Shown here in pieces: positions 49,865-59,777 of a DNA stretch of 64,000 bases. The stretch lies in the NCBI RefSeq assembly GCF_013001025.1, contig NZ_CP053021.1:3934001-3998000 (forward strand). Reading direction: 5' to 3'. The notes beneath the pieces were generated by a model that saw nothing but the letters and a program-made list of their open reading frames with translations, had not been told where the DNA came from and ran no database searches. This DNA comes from Sphingobium yanoikuyae. Lineage in GTDB: Bacteria > Pseudomonadota > Alphaproteobacteria > Sphingomonadales > Sphingomonadaceae. Every line of letters starts with the position of its first letter. Within the stretch, counting starts at the first letter, position 1. Position numbers and translations under genes: made by a program.

Positions 49865-51937
49865 TCAGGCCATCTTCGCCTTGACTTCGTCCGCAACATT
49901 CTGCGGCACTTCGTCATAGTGCGAGAAGATCATCGAGTAGTTCGCGCGGCCCTGGGTGAAGGAACGCAGCGAGTTCACATAGCCGAACATGTTGGCCAGC
50001 GGGACCATCGCCTCGACCACCTGCGCGTTGCCGCGCGTATCGGTGCCCTGGATCTGGCCACGACGGCTGTTCATGTCGCCGATGACGTCGCCCAGATATT
50101 CTTCCGGGGTCACGACTTCGACCTTCATGACCGGCTCGAGCAGGGTGATGCCCGACTTCTGCGCCGCTTCGCGCATTGCGGCGCGGCCGGTGATTTCGAA
50201 CGCCAGCGCCGACGAGTCGACGTCATGGTACGCACCGTCATAGAGCAGCACTTCGAAGTCGATGATCGGGAAGCCGATCAGCGAACCGGTGGCAGCGGTT
50301 TCGCGCATGCCCTTTTCGATCGCGGGGATATATTCCTTGGGAATGTTACCGCCCTTGATCTCGTCCTTGAAGACGAAGCCCGAACCACGCTCGCCGGGGG
50401 TCAGCTTGACCTTGATACGGCCGAACTGACCGGTACCGCCCGACTGCTTCTTGTGGGTGTAGTCGACGTCGACGGCCTTCTTGAGATACTCGCGATAGGC
50501 CACCTGCGGCGCACCGACATTCGCCTCGACCTTGAACTCGCGCTTCATGCGGTCGACCAGGATTTCGAGGTGAAGTTCGCCCATGCCCTTGATGATGGTC
50601 TGGCCCGATTCGTGATCGGTCGAGACGCGGAACGAGGGATCTTCAGCGGCCAGGCGGTTGAGGGCGACGCCCATCTTTTCCTGGTCGGCCTTGGTCTTGG
50701 GTTCCACCGACAGTTCGATGACCGGCTCGGGGAATTCCATCCGCTCCAGGATGATCGGCTGGCGCTCGGCGCACAGCGTATCACCGGTGGTGGTTTCCTT
50801 CATGCCGGCCAGCGCGACGATGTCGCCGGCATAGGCGGTGTCGATGTCTTCACGGCTGTTCGCATGCATGAGGAGCATACGGCCGATCTTTTCCTTCTTG
50901 TCCTTCACCGAGTTCAGGTAGGTGCCCTTGGTCAGGGTGCCCGAATAGATGCGCAGGAAGGTCAGCGAGCCGACGAACGGGTCGTTCATGATCTTGAACG
51001 CCAGGCCCGAGAAGGGCGCGTCGTCCGAGGTCGGACGGCTGTCGGGGGTTTCGCCGTCCATCTTGACGCCCTGGACGTCTTCGATGTCGAGCGGGCTCGG
51101 CAGATAGTCGACGACGGCGTCGAGCAGCGGCTGAACGCCCTTGTTCTTGAACGCTGAACCGCACAGCACCGGCACGAAGGCGTGACCCAGCGTACCCTTG
51201 CGGATCAGCTTCTTGAGGGTCGCGGTGTCGGGCAGATTGCCTTCCAGATAGGCTTCCATCGCGGCATCGTCCTGCTCGACGGCAAGCTCGATCAGCTTTT
51301 CGCGATATTCGGCAGCCTTGTCGGCGAGGTCGGCCGGAATTTCTTCATAGTAGAATTCGGCGCCCAGGCTCTCATCCTTCCAGATGATCGCGCGGTTCTC
51401 GACCAGGTCGACCAGGCCCTTGAAGTCCGACTCTGCGCCGATGGGCAGATACAGGACGGCCGGGGTCGCGCCCAGACGGTCGATGATCGTCTGCACGCAA
51501 TAATAGAAGTCGGCACCGGTGCGGTCGAGCTTGTTGATGAAGCACATCCGCGGAACCTTGTACTTGTCCGCCTGGCGCCACACGGTTTCCGACTGCGGCT
51601 CAACGCCGGCAACGCCGTCGAACGCGGCAACCGCACCGTCGAGCACGCGCAGCGAGCGTTCGACTTCAATGGTGAAGTCGACGTGGCCGGGGGTGTCGAT
51701 GATGTTCAGGCGATGGTCGTTCCAGATGCAGGTCGTTGCAGCCGAGGTGATGGTGATACCACGCTCCTGCTCCTGCTCCATCCAGTCCATGGTCGCGGCG
51801 CCGTCATGGACTTCGCCGATCTTGTAGGACTTGCCGGTGTAGTAAAGGATACGCTCGGTCGTGGTGGTCTTGCCGGCGTCGATATGCGCCATGATACCGA
51901 AATTGCGATAGCGTTCGAGCGGATGGCTGCGGGCCAT
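49865..51937 (-). CDS. fusA: Elongation factor G
   Basis: A 690-residue translocase GTPase. P-loop [27 protein letters not shown], and the long domain IV region ([19 protein letters not shown]). It follows rpsG after a 157-bp spacer with two hairpins. Confidence 0.98.
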   Translation of the reverse strand: MARSHPLERYRNFGIMAHIDAGKTTTTERILYYTGKSYKIGEVHDGAATMDWMEQEQERGITITSAATTCIWNDHRLNIIDTPGHVDFTIEVERSLRVLDGAVAAFDGVAGVEPQSETVWRQADKYKVPRMCFINKLDRTGADFYYCVQTIIDRLGATPAVLYLPIGAESDFKGLVDLVENRAIIWKDESLGAEFYYEEIPADLADKAAEYREKLIELAVEQDDAAMEAYLEGNLPDTATLKKLIRKGTLGHAFVPVLCGSAFKNKGVQPLLDAVVDYLPSPLDIEDVQGVKMDGETPDSRPTSDDAPFSGLAFKIMNDPFVGSLTFLRIYSGTLTKGTYLNSVKDKKEKIGRMLLMHANSREDIDTAYAGDIVALAGMKETTTGDTLCAERQPIILERMEFPEPVIELSVEPKTKADQEKMGVALNRLAAEDPSFRVSTDHESGQTIIKGMGELHLEILVDRMKREFKVEANVGAPQVAYREYLKKAVDVDYTHKKQSGGTGQFGRIKVKLTPGERGSGFVFKDEIKGGNIPKEYIPAIEKGMRETAATGSLIGFPIIDFEVLLYDGAYHDVDSSALAFEITGRAAMREAAQKSGITLLEPVMKVEVVTPEEYLGDVIGDMNSRRGQIQGTDTRGNAQVVEAMVPLANMFGYVNSLRSFTQGRANYSMIFSHYDEVPQNVADEVKAKMA

Positions 51938-52006
51938 GATGCTTCTCCGTTGCCGGCGCGCCGGCGGTTGGGGATTCGTTAATTCTGCGCGTGGCCCCTA
52001 AACCAA

Positions 52007-52042
52007 TCCGTTCGCCATGGGTAGCCACCCACGGCGAACGGA
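52007..52042 (-). repeat. Hairpin in the rpsG-fusA spacer
   Basis: TCCGTTCGCC at 52007-52016 pairs with GGCGAACGGA at 52033-52042, a perfect 10-bp stem whose loop holds a further GGGT/ACCC stem. It lies 70 nt before the fusA start. A 14-nt palindrome (GCCGGCGCGCCGGC) lies at 51954-51967. Confidence 0.6.
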
Positions 52043-52066
52043 CCGATTTTGGAAACCAAATAACAA

Positions 52067-52088
52067 GGCGGGCACATAAGCGCCCGCC
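52067..52088 (-). terminator. Terminator- or attenuator-like hairpin after rpsG
   Basis: Minus strand GGCGGGC, loop GCTTATGT, GCCCGCC, then TTGTTATTTGG. The stem is strong but the T-tract is broken, so it would only partly reduce read-through into fusA. Confidence 0.55.
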
Positions 52089-52094
52089 CTGCTG

Positions 52095-52565
52095 TTACCA
52101 GCGGTAGTGCGAGAAGGCGCGGTTCGCTTCCGCCATGCGGTGCGTATCTTCGCGCTTCTTGACGGCATTGCCGCGGTTGTTGGCAGCGTCCAGCAGCTCA
52201 CCCGACAGACGGGCAGCCATGGTGGTTTCGCTGCGGTTGCGCGAAGCCGTGATCAGCCAGCGGATCGCCAGCGCCTGGGCGCGCTCGGGGCGCACTTCGA
52301 CGGGGACCTGGTAAGTCGCACCGCCGACGCGGCGGCTGCGGACTTCGATGCCGGGCTTCACATTGTTCAGCGCGTCATGGAACATGCCGATCGGGTCCTT
52401 CTTGGACTTCGCTTCGACAGTGTCGAGCGCACCGTAAACGATGGACTCGGCGACGGCCTTCTTGCCGTCCTGCATGATGCTGTTCATGAACTTCGACAGC
52501 ACGATATCACCGAACTTGGGATCCGGCAGGATAACGCGCTTTTCGGGGCGACGACGACGTGACAT
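52095..52565 (-). CDS. rpsG: Ribosomal protein S7
   Basis: A 156-residue 30S head protein; [40 protein letters not shown] and [12 protein letters not shown]. It is 15 bp after rpsL. Confidence 0.97.
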   Translation of the reverse strand: MSRRRRPEKRVILPDPKFGDIVLSKFMNSIMQDGKKAVAESIVYGALDTVEAKSKKDPIGMFHDALNNVKPGIEVRSRRVGGATYQVPVEVRPERAQALAIRWLITASRNRSETTMAARLSGELLDAANNRGNAVKKREDTHRMAEANRAFSHYRW

Positions 52566-52580
52566 ATTACTGTTCTCCCC

Positions 52581-52952
52581 TTACTTCGGACGCTTGGCGC
52601 CGTACTTCGAACGGCTCTGCTTGCGATCCTTGACGCCCTGGGTATCCAGAACGCCGCGAAGAACGTGATAGCGCACGCCCGGAAGATCTCGCACACGGCC
52701 GCCACGGATCAGCACGACGCTGTGTTCCTGGAGGTTGTGGCCTTCACCCGGGATGTAGGTGATGACTTCGCGCTGGTTGACCAGACGCACCTTCGCCACC
52801 TTACGGAGAGCCGAGTTCGGCTTCTTCGGGGTCGTCGTGTAGACGCGGGTGCAAACGCCACGCTTCTGCGGGTTCGCATCCATCGCAGGGACCTTGGACT
52901 TGGTCTTCTGCAGTTCGCGGCCCTTACGGACCAGCTGGTTGATTGTTGGCAT
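52581..52952 (-). CDS. rpsL: Ribosomal protein S12 with Arg88
   Basis: A 123-residue decoding-centre protein. Lys43 is normal ([10 protein letters not shown]), but the second streptomycin hot spot reads [13 protein letters not shown]: Arg instead of Lys at position 88 (codon CGA, 52689-52691). Lys88Arg is a classical streptomycin-resistance change in E. coli and mycobacteria. The ATG at 52952 ([11 protein letters not shown]) is the family start. Confidence 0.97.
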   Translation of the reverse strand: MPTINQLVRKGRELQKTKSKVPAMDANPQKRGVCTRVYTTTPKKPNSALRKVAKVRLVNQREVITYIPGEGHNLQEHSVVLIRGGRVRDLPGVRYHVLRGVLDTQGVKDRKQSRSKYGAKRPK

Positions 52953-53158
52953 GAAGCCCTTCACCTTTTCAGTTACTTTACCGGACGCCACCTGCGTTCC
53001 TGACCGGCCGGAATCACGAAAATTCCGAACGGCAAAGGCCCCCGACGGACAAGATCCGCCCGGAGCCGCAGGGACAGCCGATAATGTTCAGCTCTAGTGC
53101 TTGCCCCGGAAAGCGGCGGGAAAACGAGTCTTCCAGACGCATAGCGCGGGGCAGCGGC

Positions 53159-53187
53159 CCTATAGCGACGGGGGACGGAAGGGTCAA
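53159..53187 (-). promoter_or_regulatory. Promoter of the str operon
   Basis: On the minus strand TTGACC (53182-53187), a 17-bp spacer and TATAGG (53159-53164). This is the best sigma-70 match in the region and leaves a 5' leader of about 200 nt before rpsL. The rest of 52953-53232 has no gene; the GGDEF-EAL gene starts on the other side. Confidence 0.7.
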
Positions 53188-53232
53188 GCACGGCGCCCGA
53201 AGGCGCACGGAGATGCGCGCGCCACATAGTGA

Positions 53233-55587
53233 ATGACATTTTATCATTTTGCTAACATGCTGCAGATTATGGGATCTTTCCCCGCAGCCCCATATCCAGA
53301 TGGACCAGTCGTGATTGCACTTTCCCGCATTAGCGGCGAGTTCCACAGCCCGGAACGGGAGGCCGCCTTCCAGGCCGATCGACTGCCCGAATCGCGTCGC
53401 CACGCCCATCTGCTCTTCGCCTTGTCGGCGCTGCTCAACACCCTCTTCCTGCTGAGCGACTGGCGCTTTGCCGGGACGCCCCATTTCTGGGTCGCGGTGC
53501 CCGCCCGCCTGGTCGTGGTGTTCTGGTCACTCGTCAGCCTGGGCCTGTGCCGCTACATGCACAGCTTCAAGGCAGTCGAGCGCATCTGTTTCGTCTGGCA
53601 ATGCATCACCGCCATCGGTGTCGCCTTCCTCGTCTCCTCGCGCAGCGACATCGCCATCTTCGTTCTGGTGATGCTGCCGCTCGTCTTCTACCTGGTGGTG
53701 CCGACCAGCTTCCGGGGAAATGTCGGCGGCGGCCTGGGCTGCGGCGTCGCGCTGCTGATCGGTTATCTGGCCCCTGCGCCTCTATCGCCGACCATGCCCG
53801 GCATGATCATGGCGGTGCTGATGCTCCATTGCGGCATGTGGATCGCGATCGCCCGCACCAACCGGTTGCAGCGCCTGGAATGGACCGCCAGCCAGGACGC
53901 GCAGGCCGCCCGCGTCGCCCTCGCCGCCAATGGCGAAGCGCTCGAACGGCTGTTCATGACGGTGCCGTTGCCGCTGATCGTTATCCGCGACGACGGCACC
54001 GTCCTGCGCATGAACGATTCCGCCACACGCAACCTGGGCACCGCAGACGATGTCGCCCGGCTGGCGCTGATCGTCGACCATGCCCCGCCGCTGCGCCTGC
54101 TTGACCGACTGACGCGGGGCGACAGCATCGACAATGACGAATGCTGCCTCGCCAATGACGAAGGCATCATCCGCGATGTCCTGCTGGGTGCCCGCCCGAT
54201 CCTGCTCGCCGGCGAACAATGTATCCTCGCCAGCATCGTCGACATCACCGACCGCAAGCAGGCCGAACGCCATCTTGCCCATCTGGCGATGACCGACGCC
54301 CTGACCGGCCTCGCCAACCGATCCCATTTCATGGCCAGCCTGATGCAGGCGGCCCAGTCGACCGAACGATCCGGCGGCCAGATGGCGGTCGTGCTGATCG
54401 ACGTCGACGAATTCAAGCGGATCAACGACAGCGCAGGTCATGATGCGGGCGACGCTCTGCTGTGCGCCGTGGCGGAACGGCTGCGCGACTCGGTGCGCCC
54501 CGCCGACATGATCGCCCGGATGGGCGGCGACGAGTTCGCCGTCATCCTCACCCGCCTGCGCGGCCTGGCCGACCTCGACACCATCCTCAGCCGCATGATC
54601 GCGCGCCTGCACATGCCGCTGCGCCATGGCGGGCGCGACATTGATTGCCGCGTCAGCATGGGCGTCGCCCTCTATCCCGACCATGCCGGCGACATGATCG
54701 ACCTGATGAAGCATGCCGACATCGCGCTGTATGAGGCGAAGAATAGCGGACGCGGGCGCGCCTGCCTGTTCGAGCCCGGCCTGCTGGAAAGCTGGCAGAC
54801 CGAGGCGCGGATGCTGGAGCGGGCACGCGATGCGCTCGCCCATGCCCAGCCCGTGCCCTGGTATCAGCCCAAGGTCGACCTGCAAGACGGCCGCGTCATC
54901 GGCTTCGAGGCGCTGCTGCGCTGCGTCCGTCCGGACGGCACGCTGATGATGCCCGACCAGATATTGGCCGCCTTCGAACATCCCGAACTGGGCCGGAAGA
55001 TCACCGAACGGATGATCGACCAGGTGCTGGCCGATTGCCGGGCCTGGACCAGCGCCGGCATCGATTTCGGCCATGTCGCGGTCAATGTCCCCGGCGTCGA
55101 ACTGCACGACCGCGCCTTCCCCGACCGGTTGCTCGCCCGCCTCGCCCATGCCGATGTCGAACCGCGCCGGATCGAGCTGGAAGTCACCGAATCCGTCTTC
55201 CTTGGCCGCAATGTCGATGTGGTGGAACGCAATCTTCAGCGCCTCAGCCAGGCGGGCATGGCCATCGCCCTCGACGATTTCGGCACCGGCTATGCCTCGC
55301 TGTCCCACCTCAAGCAGTTTCCGATCGACGTCATCAAGATCGACAAGGGCTTCGTGCGCGACCTGGAAACCGACCCGGACGATGCCGCCATCGTGCGCAC
55401 CGTGCTCAATCTCGCCTACAGCCTGGGCGTGAAGACCGTCGCCGAAGGCGTCGAAACGATTGAACAACTGGAATATTTGCGATCAGGTGGTTGCCATTAT
55501 GGCCAGGGCTATTATTGGAGCGCTGCCGTTCCGGCATCGCAATTACCCAGCTTTCTTGAGCCTTCCCGCTTCGCCCGCCGAAGCTGA
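53233..55587 (+). CDS. Membrane GGDEF-EAL protein (cyclic di-GMP turnover)
   Basis: A 784-residue protein. Six or so membrane helices occupy residues ~55-215 (FALSALLNTLFLLSDW onwards), then a PAS-like region (ERLFMTVPLPLIVIRDDGTVL), a GGDEF domain with intact MGGDEF and an EAL domain with intact GFEALLR, LEVTES, DDFGTGYASL, KIDKGFV and AEGVET. Both domains look catalytically able, so it could make and break c-di-GMP. The true start may be Met13 (53269) or later. Confidence 0.9.
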   Translation: MTFYHFANMLQIMGSFPAAPYPDGPVVIALSRISGEFHSPEREAAFQADRLPESRRHAHLLFALSALLNTLFLLSDWRFAGTPHFWVAVPARLVVVFWSLVSLGLCRYMHSFKAVERICFVWQCITAIGVAFLVSSRSDIAIFVLVMLPLVFYLVVPTSFRGNVGGGLGCGVALLIGYLAPAPLSPTMPGMIMAVLMLHCGMWIAIARTNRLQRLEWTASQDAQAARVALAANGEALERLFMTVPLPLIVIRDDGTVLRMNDSATRNLGTADDVARLALIVDHAPPLRLLDRLTRGDSIDNDECCLANDEGIIRDVLLGARPILLAGEQCILASIVDITDRKQAERHLAHLAMTDALTGLANRSHFMASLMQAAQSTERSGGQMAVVLIDVDEFKRINDSAGHDAGDALLCAVAERLRDSVRPADMIARMGGDEFAVILTRLRGLADLDTILSRMIARLHMPLRHGGRDIDCRVSMGVALYPDHAGDMIDLMKHADIALYEAKNSGRGRACLFEPGLLESWQTEARMLERARDALAHAQPVPWYQPKVDLQDGRVIGFEALLRCVRPDGTLMMPDQILAAFEHPELGRKITERMIDQVLADCRAWTSAGIDFGHVAVNVPGVELHDRAFPDRLLARLAHADVEPRRIELEVTESVFLGRNVDVVERNLQRLSQAGMAIALDDFGTGYASLSHLKQFPIDVIKIDKGFVRDLETDPDDAAIVRTVLNLAYSLGVKTVAEGVETIEQLEYLRSGGCHYGQGYYWSAAVPASQLPSFLEPSRFARRS

Positions 55588-55628
55588 AGCGCATCACGAA
55601 AAATATTTTCAAAGCCAGGGAACCAAAT

Positions 55629-55676
55629 GGGACGAAGATCATTTCGTCCCGGTTTAGCTTCGACTCGTCACGAGTC
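55629..55676. other. Two hairpins between GGDEF-EAL and M23 genes
   Basis: GGGACGAA/TTCGTCCC (55629-55650) and GACTCGT/ACGAGTC (55662-55676). They lie in the 167-bp gap and probably end the upstream transcript, although neither has a clear T-tract. Confidence 0.4.
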
Positions 55677-55754
55677 CGCGGCTGCGGATTCGCGCGTCCG
55701 ATCTTCTTTTGCTACCGGCCCGACTCACCGAAATAAATAGTTACGGGGTCGCAA

Positions 55755-56945
55755 TTGTCGCAGCGCAAGAAGAAGGGGGTCGCCACCCTCTGGGCCAGGC
55801 TCAGTGCCTTGTGCCCGGAGCGGGAAATCTTCCTGCGCTCGGGCGGCCAGGTAAAGTTCATCCGCATTTCCAAGCGCGCCCAGTTGCTGGCGCTCGGCAT
55901 CCTGTCGACCGGCCTGGTCGGCTGGGGCGCCGTCACCGTGTCGATGTTGGCGAGCAGCGCTGCCGTCGCTCATGACCGCGCGATGCTGGATGCCAAGGGC
56001 GCGGCCGTGGCCAGCAAGGCACGCAAGGTCGATGGCTATCGCAAGTCGGTGAACGACCTCGCCCATGACCTGGAAGCGCGCCAGGACTTCATCGACGATC
56101 TGTACAAGACGCATTTTGGCGAGCCCGGCGACGCTGCGGCCAATGCCCCGGTCGGCAAGGCCGACGCCGCGACCGACAAGGCCGCCAATGGCAAGCTCGA
56201 CACCAAGATCAGCATGGCGCCCGAAGCCGCACCGCTGATGCAGGTCGATGCCCGCCAGCGTCGCTTCGCAGCCCTGCTGACCAGCGCCGTCGAAGCCCGC
56301 GCGCAGAAGGCCGCCGCCGCGATCCGCAGCTTCGGCCTCAATCCCGACGCGCTCGCCCGCAACGCGGCCCGCGCCCAGGGTGGCCCGTTCGTCCCCTGGC
56401 ATGGCGACGAGGATGCGATGCCGGCCGAGCTGGAAAAGCTCGCCACCGCGCTTTCTCGCATGGAATTTCTGGAAACCAGCCTGCTGCGCATCCCGTCGGG
56501 CCAGCCGACCGGCACGCCGATGCTCAGCAGTTCCTATGGCTATCGTCGCGACCCGTTCAACGGCCACGCCGCCTTCCATGCCGGGCTCGACTTTCCCGGC
56601 CGCTATGGCCAGCCGATCCTGGCCGCCGCCCCCGGCAAGGTCAGCTATGTCGGCCAGCGCAGCGGCTATGGCAATGTCGTGGAGGTCACCCATGGCAATG
56701 GCATCATGACCCGCTACGCCCATCTGTCCGGCTTCAACGCCCGTGTCGGCCAGCAGGTCGCGCGCGGTGACCAGATCGCCCGCATGGGCTCCACCGGCCG
56801 CTCGACCGGCACGCATCTTCATTTCGAGGTGCGCGTCAACGGCGATCCCATCAATCCCCGCCGTTTCCTCGAGGCCCGCAAAGATGTTCTCCAAGTCCAG
56901 CAAATCGCCACGGCCCGTCTCGCCGATGTCGGCAACCGGGGCTAA
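55755..56945 (+). CDS. M23 (LytM) metallopeptidase with DUF5930-like N-terminus
   Basis: A 396-residue inner-membrane-anchored peptidase. One membrane helix lies at ~43-65, then a helical stalk. The C-terminal LytM domain carries the zinc ligands His/Asp in HAGLDFPG and the HLHFEVR motif, so it should be an active peptidoglycan endopeptidase. The only in-frame start after the preceding stop is a TTG at 55755. It overlaps the bactofilin gene by 62 bp, matching known peptidase-bactofilin operons that shape cells. Confidence 0.88.
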   Translation: MSQRKKKGVATLWARLSALCPEREIFLRSGGQVKFIRISKRAQLLALGILSTGLVGWGAVTVSMLASSAAVAHDRAMLDAKGAAVASKARKVDGYRKSVNDLAHDLEARQDFIDDLYKTHFGEPGDAAANAPVGKADAATDKAANGKLDTKISMAPEAAPLMQVDARQRRFAALLTSAVEARAQKAAAAIRSFGLNPDALARNAARAQGGPFVPWHGDEDAMPAELEKLATALSRMEFLETSLLRIPSGQPTGTPMLSSSYGYRRDPFNGHAAFHAGLDFPGRYGQPILAAAPGKVSYVGQRSGYGNVVEVTHGNGIMTRYAHLSGFNARVGQQVARGDQIARMGSTGRSTGTHLHFEVRVNGDPINPRRFLEARKDVLQVQQIATARLADVGNRG

Positions 56946-57312
56946 GCACACCCCCTTCTCGCTGATCGGCAGCGACGTGACGATCACCGGCAATCTCGCC
57001 GCGACCGTCGACCTGCATGTCGACGGCGTGATCGACGGCGACATTCGCTGCGCCGCGCTGGTCCAGGGCCCCGACAGCCGCATCATCGGCCATGTCACCG
57101 CGCAGAGCGCGCGCTTGGCGGGCCTCGTCGACGGATCGATCAGCGCCGAGGAACTGGTGGTCGAAAGCACCGCCCGCATCACCGGCGACGTGACCTATGA
57201 GCGGATCACGATTGAGGCCGGCGGCCGGGTCGAGGGTCGCTTTGCCCATAAGGATAATGGCCCGGTCGCGGCCGCCGACCTCAAGCTCATTACCAGCGAC
57301 AGCGCAGCCTAA
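56884..57312 (+). CDS. Bactofilin
   Basis: A 142-residue cytoskeletal polymer protein. The central beta-helix of repeated GxI/V units (FSLIGSDVTITGNLAATVDL, VDGVIDGDIRCAALVQG, GLVDGSISAEELVVES, ARITGDVTYERITIEAGG) is diagnostic. Start at the ATG inside the end of the M23 gene. Bactofilins often scaffold the M23 peptidase encoded next to them. Confidence 0.9.
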   Translation: MFSKSSKSPRPVSPMSATGAKHTPFSLIGSDVTITGNLAATVDLHVDGVIDGDIRCAALVQGPDSRIIGHVTAQSARLAGLVDGSISAEELVVESTARITGDVTYERITIEAGGRVEGRFAHKDNGPVAAADLKLITSDSAA

Positions 57313-57316
57313 GCAC

Positions 57317-57812
57317 TCAGTTGACCGGCGCCCGCCGCCGGTAGCTCAGCGCCTCGGCCACATGCACCCGGCCGACCTGCTCCGCGCCGGCCAGGTCGGC
57401 GATCGTGCGCGCCACCCGCAACACCCGCGTATAGCCGCGCGCCGACAGCTTCATCGCGGCGGCGGCCTGTGCCAATAATTGCCGCCCGGCCTCGTCCGGC
57501 CCGGCCACATCCTCCAGCCGCTCGCCATCCACCTCGGCATTGGTCCGCACCTTGCTGCCGGCATAGCGCCGGGTCTGTAGCGTGCGCGCCGCCGCGACGC
57601 GCGCGGCCACCTCCGCCGATCCCTCGGCCGGCGGCGGCAGCACCAGGTCGGCCGCCGTCACCGCCTGCACCTCGACATGTAGGTCGATGCGATCGAGCAG
57701 CGGTCCGGACACCTTCGCCTGATAATCGCTGGCGCAGCGCGGCGCGCGCGAACAGGCCAGGGCCGGGTCGGACAGATGGCCACAGCGACAGGGATTCATC
57801 GCCGCGATCATC
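57317..57812 (-). pseudogene. comM: comM (yifB), separated 3' fragment
   Basis: About 165 C-terminal residues of the Mg-chelatase-like AAA+ helicase ComM: IAAMNPCRCGHLSDPALACS, YQAKVSGPLLDRIDLHVEV and the C-terminal domain AMKLSARGYTRVLRVARTIAD to SYRRRAPVN. Similarity begins abruptly at AAMNPC; upstream sequence is the foreign insert. The matching N-terminus is 3.5 kb away at 61312-61543. ComM promotes branch migration during natural transformation. Confidence 0.92.
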
Positions 57813-58784
57813 CCTATAAACAACAGGAACTACTTTGCCTTTGTCCGCTGGAGGCACGCCCGCGGGATTGAGCGCAACGCGGAGCTCACTAAGGACGATA
57901 TTGATGACCTCGTTAAAGACCTGGAAGTCGGCGGCATCGTCGGATTGCCCCCATATCGGCAGCGGCTCGGAGAACTCATCCAGAAAATTGAGACGGGTGA
58001 GTTCGAAATTCCCTTCTATTGCAAAGGGAACAAGAAGTACGCCCGGAAAGAGCCGCTCGCCAATGCGCTCGGCGCACCTCACACACGGAGTCTTCCGGCA
58101 TCCGTTTCGCATGATTTGGATGACTTCATCCGCGGACAAGGCCTTTCAATCCAACCTCGCAAAGGCGCGGGCCAAGACGATGAGGAAGATGATCTGGTCA
58201 ACGAAATCGAGGAAGGTGCGCTTTCGGAGAATCGGATAATATCATTCCTGACTGCGCCGCAGTTACTATTCTATTATCGAAAATATCTTACCCATGATCC
58301 GATCAAATTCGAGCCGTTTGAAGGCGAGGATGGCATCTCGAAGATTGCTAAATCGATCTGCCGTGTCGCTGCGGAGCGATCTTTTACCACACCAGCATAT
58401 CAGGCCTGCTTTCTCGTCAATCAAGCAATAACCTGGATCACAACGTATTTTGATGAGATTCGAGATTTTACTAATGATCTCGATGAAACTATTAAAAAGT
58501 ACGAGGCGCTCAATCATTGGCGGCCCACAGAAGCGGCTTTCAATGAGCGGCTAAGAGAGGATCGGGACAAATACACCACGGCGCCGGGCAGTTGGTGGCC
58601 GATCCACCCGTCTTACTTCGCGGCACCTGGTTGGACAACGAATGTCAGTGAATACCGACCGGCGCTGCGTCCGGTCTTATTTGAGTTGCTCGCTACACCT
58701 ATTTGCGCACTTTGCTCATCCATGGCGCCCGGGCAGCATTACCGTCACTGGCGCGCAGCGAAACCCCGCTGGGACGTTGGTTGA
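57813..58784 (+). pseudogene. 5'-truncated island ORF running into an IS110 remnant
   Basis: The frame is open from inside the comM junction (NNRNYFAFVRWRHARGIE) through about 290 plausible residues to LRPVLFELLATP, after which it reads an IS110 fragment in the wrong frame. No ATG or GTG starts it; the first possible start is a TTG at 57945. It has an acidic patch (GQDDEEDDLVNEIEEG) and a helical C-terminal half (ACFLVNQAITWITTYFDEIR). I recognise no family. Low GC points to transfer. Confidence 0.55.
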
Positions 58785-58808
58785 CAGGAATGATCGAGCG
58801 AGGAGTTC
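58685..58808 (+). mobile_element. IS110-family transposase remnant
   Basis: In this frame VARYTYLRTLLIHGARAALP and RWLTGMIERG match the conserved C-terminal region of IS110/IS1111 transposases (YLRTLLIHGARA). Only about 40 codons are left, with no catalytic N-terminus and no element ends, so it is a dead fragment. Confidence 0.7.
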
Positions 58809-58872
58809 ATACGGCCGATCTCGAAAGCGGCCTGTTCGTCCCCGCCAGGCCAAATTTCTATCCGAACGACCA

Positions 58873-59487
58873 TCATCCCGGAATGACGTCGCTGAAATTC
58901 TTTGGCGGCTTTGCTCGCTTGAAATCTGGAGTAAATACCTCTGCTGTGACTTGCCGGCGAAATTCGCGAAGGGTGCGAAACGCTTCCAGCATAGCGATAA
59001 TCTGCCCCTCTGCGGAACTCTCCGTCCATCTTCGAAGAAACGTCTTGAAGCCGATGCCTTCAGCCACCTCAATCCGAAGTTCGTCAAAGAGTGCATACGC
59101 GTCGCCTACCGCGCGAAGCCAAGAAGGCTTAACCTGAGCCTCCTCATGGAACGACGTTTCTGGGCTACTATTTGGTCGATAGTCGGTCTTCTCTATGACC
59201 ACGCCGCGGAGGCGCCGATTGAGGGCGTTCGCGGCATTCCGATAGAGGCGGAGCTTTTCCGCCTCACTTGTCGGACTGGCTTCTAGGTTCTTCCACTTAA
59301 TAGTGATGGTCCCGGACGTTATGCTTCCAGCGTCGTCGAGCGTCCCCCAACTGATGTCCGCGACGAGCCGCTGACTGTTTCGTCTCACATTTATGAGGCC
59401 GATCTTTGCGCCCGGAGGCAATGCTCCGACCCAATCCGGTCTGAAAGGCGACGTCACGTACTCGTAACTTAAAAAGTCGGTTTTCAT
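58873..59487 (-). CDS. Island hypothetical protein, 204 residues
   Basis: MKTDFLSYEYVTSPFRPDW to KPPKNFSDVIPG. Mixed alpha/beta in appearance, with a beta-rich first half (ISWGTLDDAGSITSGTITIK) and a helical second half (SAEGQIIAMLEAFRTLREF). No signal peptide or membrane helix and no family recognised. The ATG overlaps the stop of a small upstream ORF by 4 nt (ATGA), which suggests coupled expression. Confidence 0.55.
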   Translation of the reverse strand: MKTDFLSYEYVTSPFRPDWVGALPPGAKIGLINVRRNSQRLVADISWGTLDDAGSITSGTITIKWKNLEASPTSEAEKLRLYRNAANALNRRLRGVVIEKTDYRPNSSPETSFHEEAQVKPSWLRAVGDAYALFDELRIEVAEGIGFKTFLRRWTESSAEGQIIAMLEAFRTLREFRRQVTAEVFTPDFKRAKPPKNFSDVIPG

Positions 59488-59687
59488 TGCGTGGACCTGA
59501 GTGTGCGGCGCGTCGCCTCAGGCATCAGGAATGCCAAACAGGAGGTGGACCCCCACGATGCATGCTCAAGGCGTGTTTCTTGAGAAGTGTCCGCGACGAG
59601 ATTCATCTTGAGGCTCCCACTATTTTCCTGTGCATCGGCTTGCCGAAGCGATGGCCGACATTCCCTACGGCCCACGAGGATCAGCAC
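59484..59687 (-). CDS. Possible small island ORF (67 residues)
   Basis: A GTG-started ORF that ends in an ATGA overlap with the 204-residue gene. It contains ENSGSLKMNLVADTSQETRL and no known motif. The overlap argues for coding, but there is no similarity evidence and the opposite strand is also open. Low confidence. Confidence 0.3.
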   Translation of the reverse strand: MLILVGRRECRPSLRQADAQENSGSLKMNLVADTSQETRLEHASWGSTSCLAFLMPEATRRTLRSTQ

Positions 59688-59777
59688 GATGAGCGCCTCT
59701 TCCCAAACGAGTGGGTGTGAGGCTGTTCGCTAGGAAGTGTCGGTCCGACCTGCCTATCGAGTGTGCTAACACATAGC

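Noticed and set aside
57945..58784. Island ORF as an intact 279-residue gene
   Set aside because: Plausible protein sequence extends upstream of the first possible start into the junction, and the last ~40 codons are IS110 sequence in a wrong frame.
59487..59720. Plus-strand 77-codon ORF opposite the small island ORF
   Set aside because: No motif and no ribosome site, and it is antisense to the ATGA-coupled pair.
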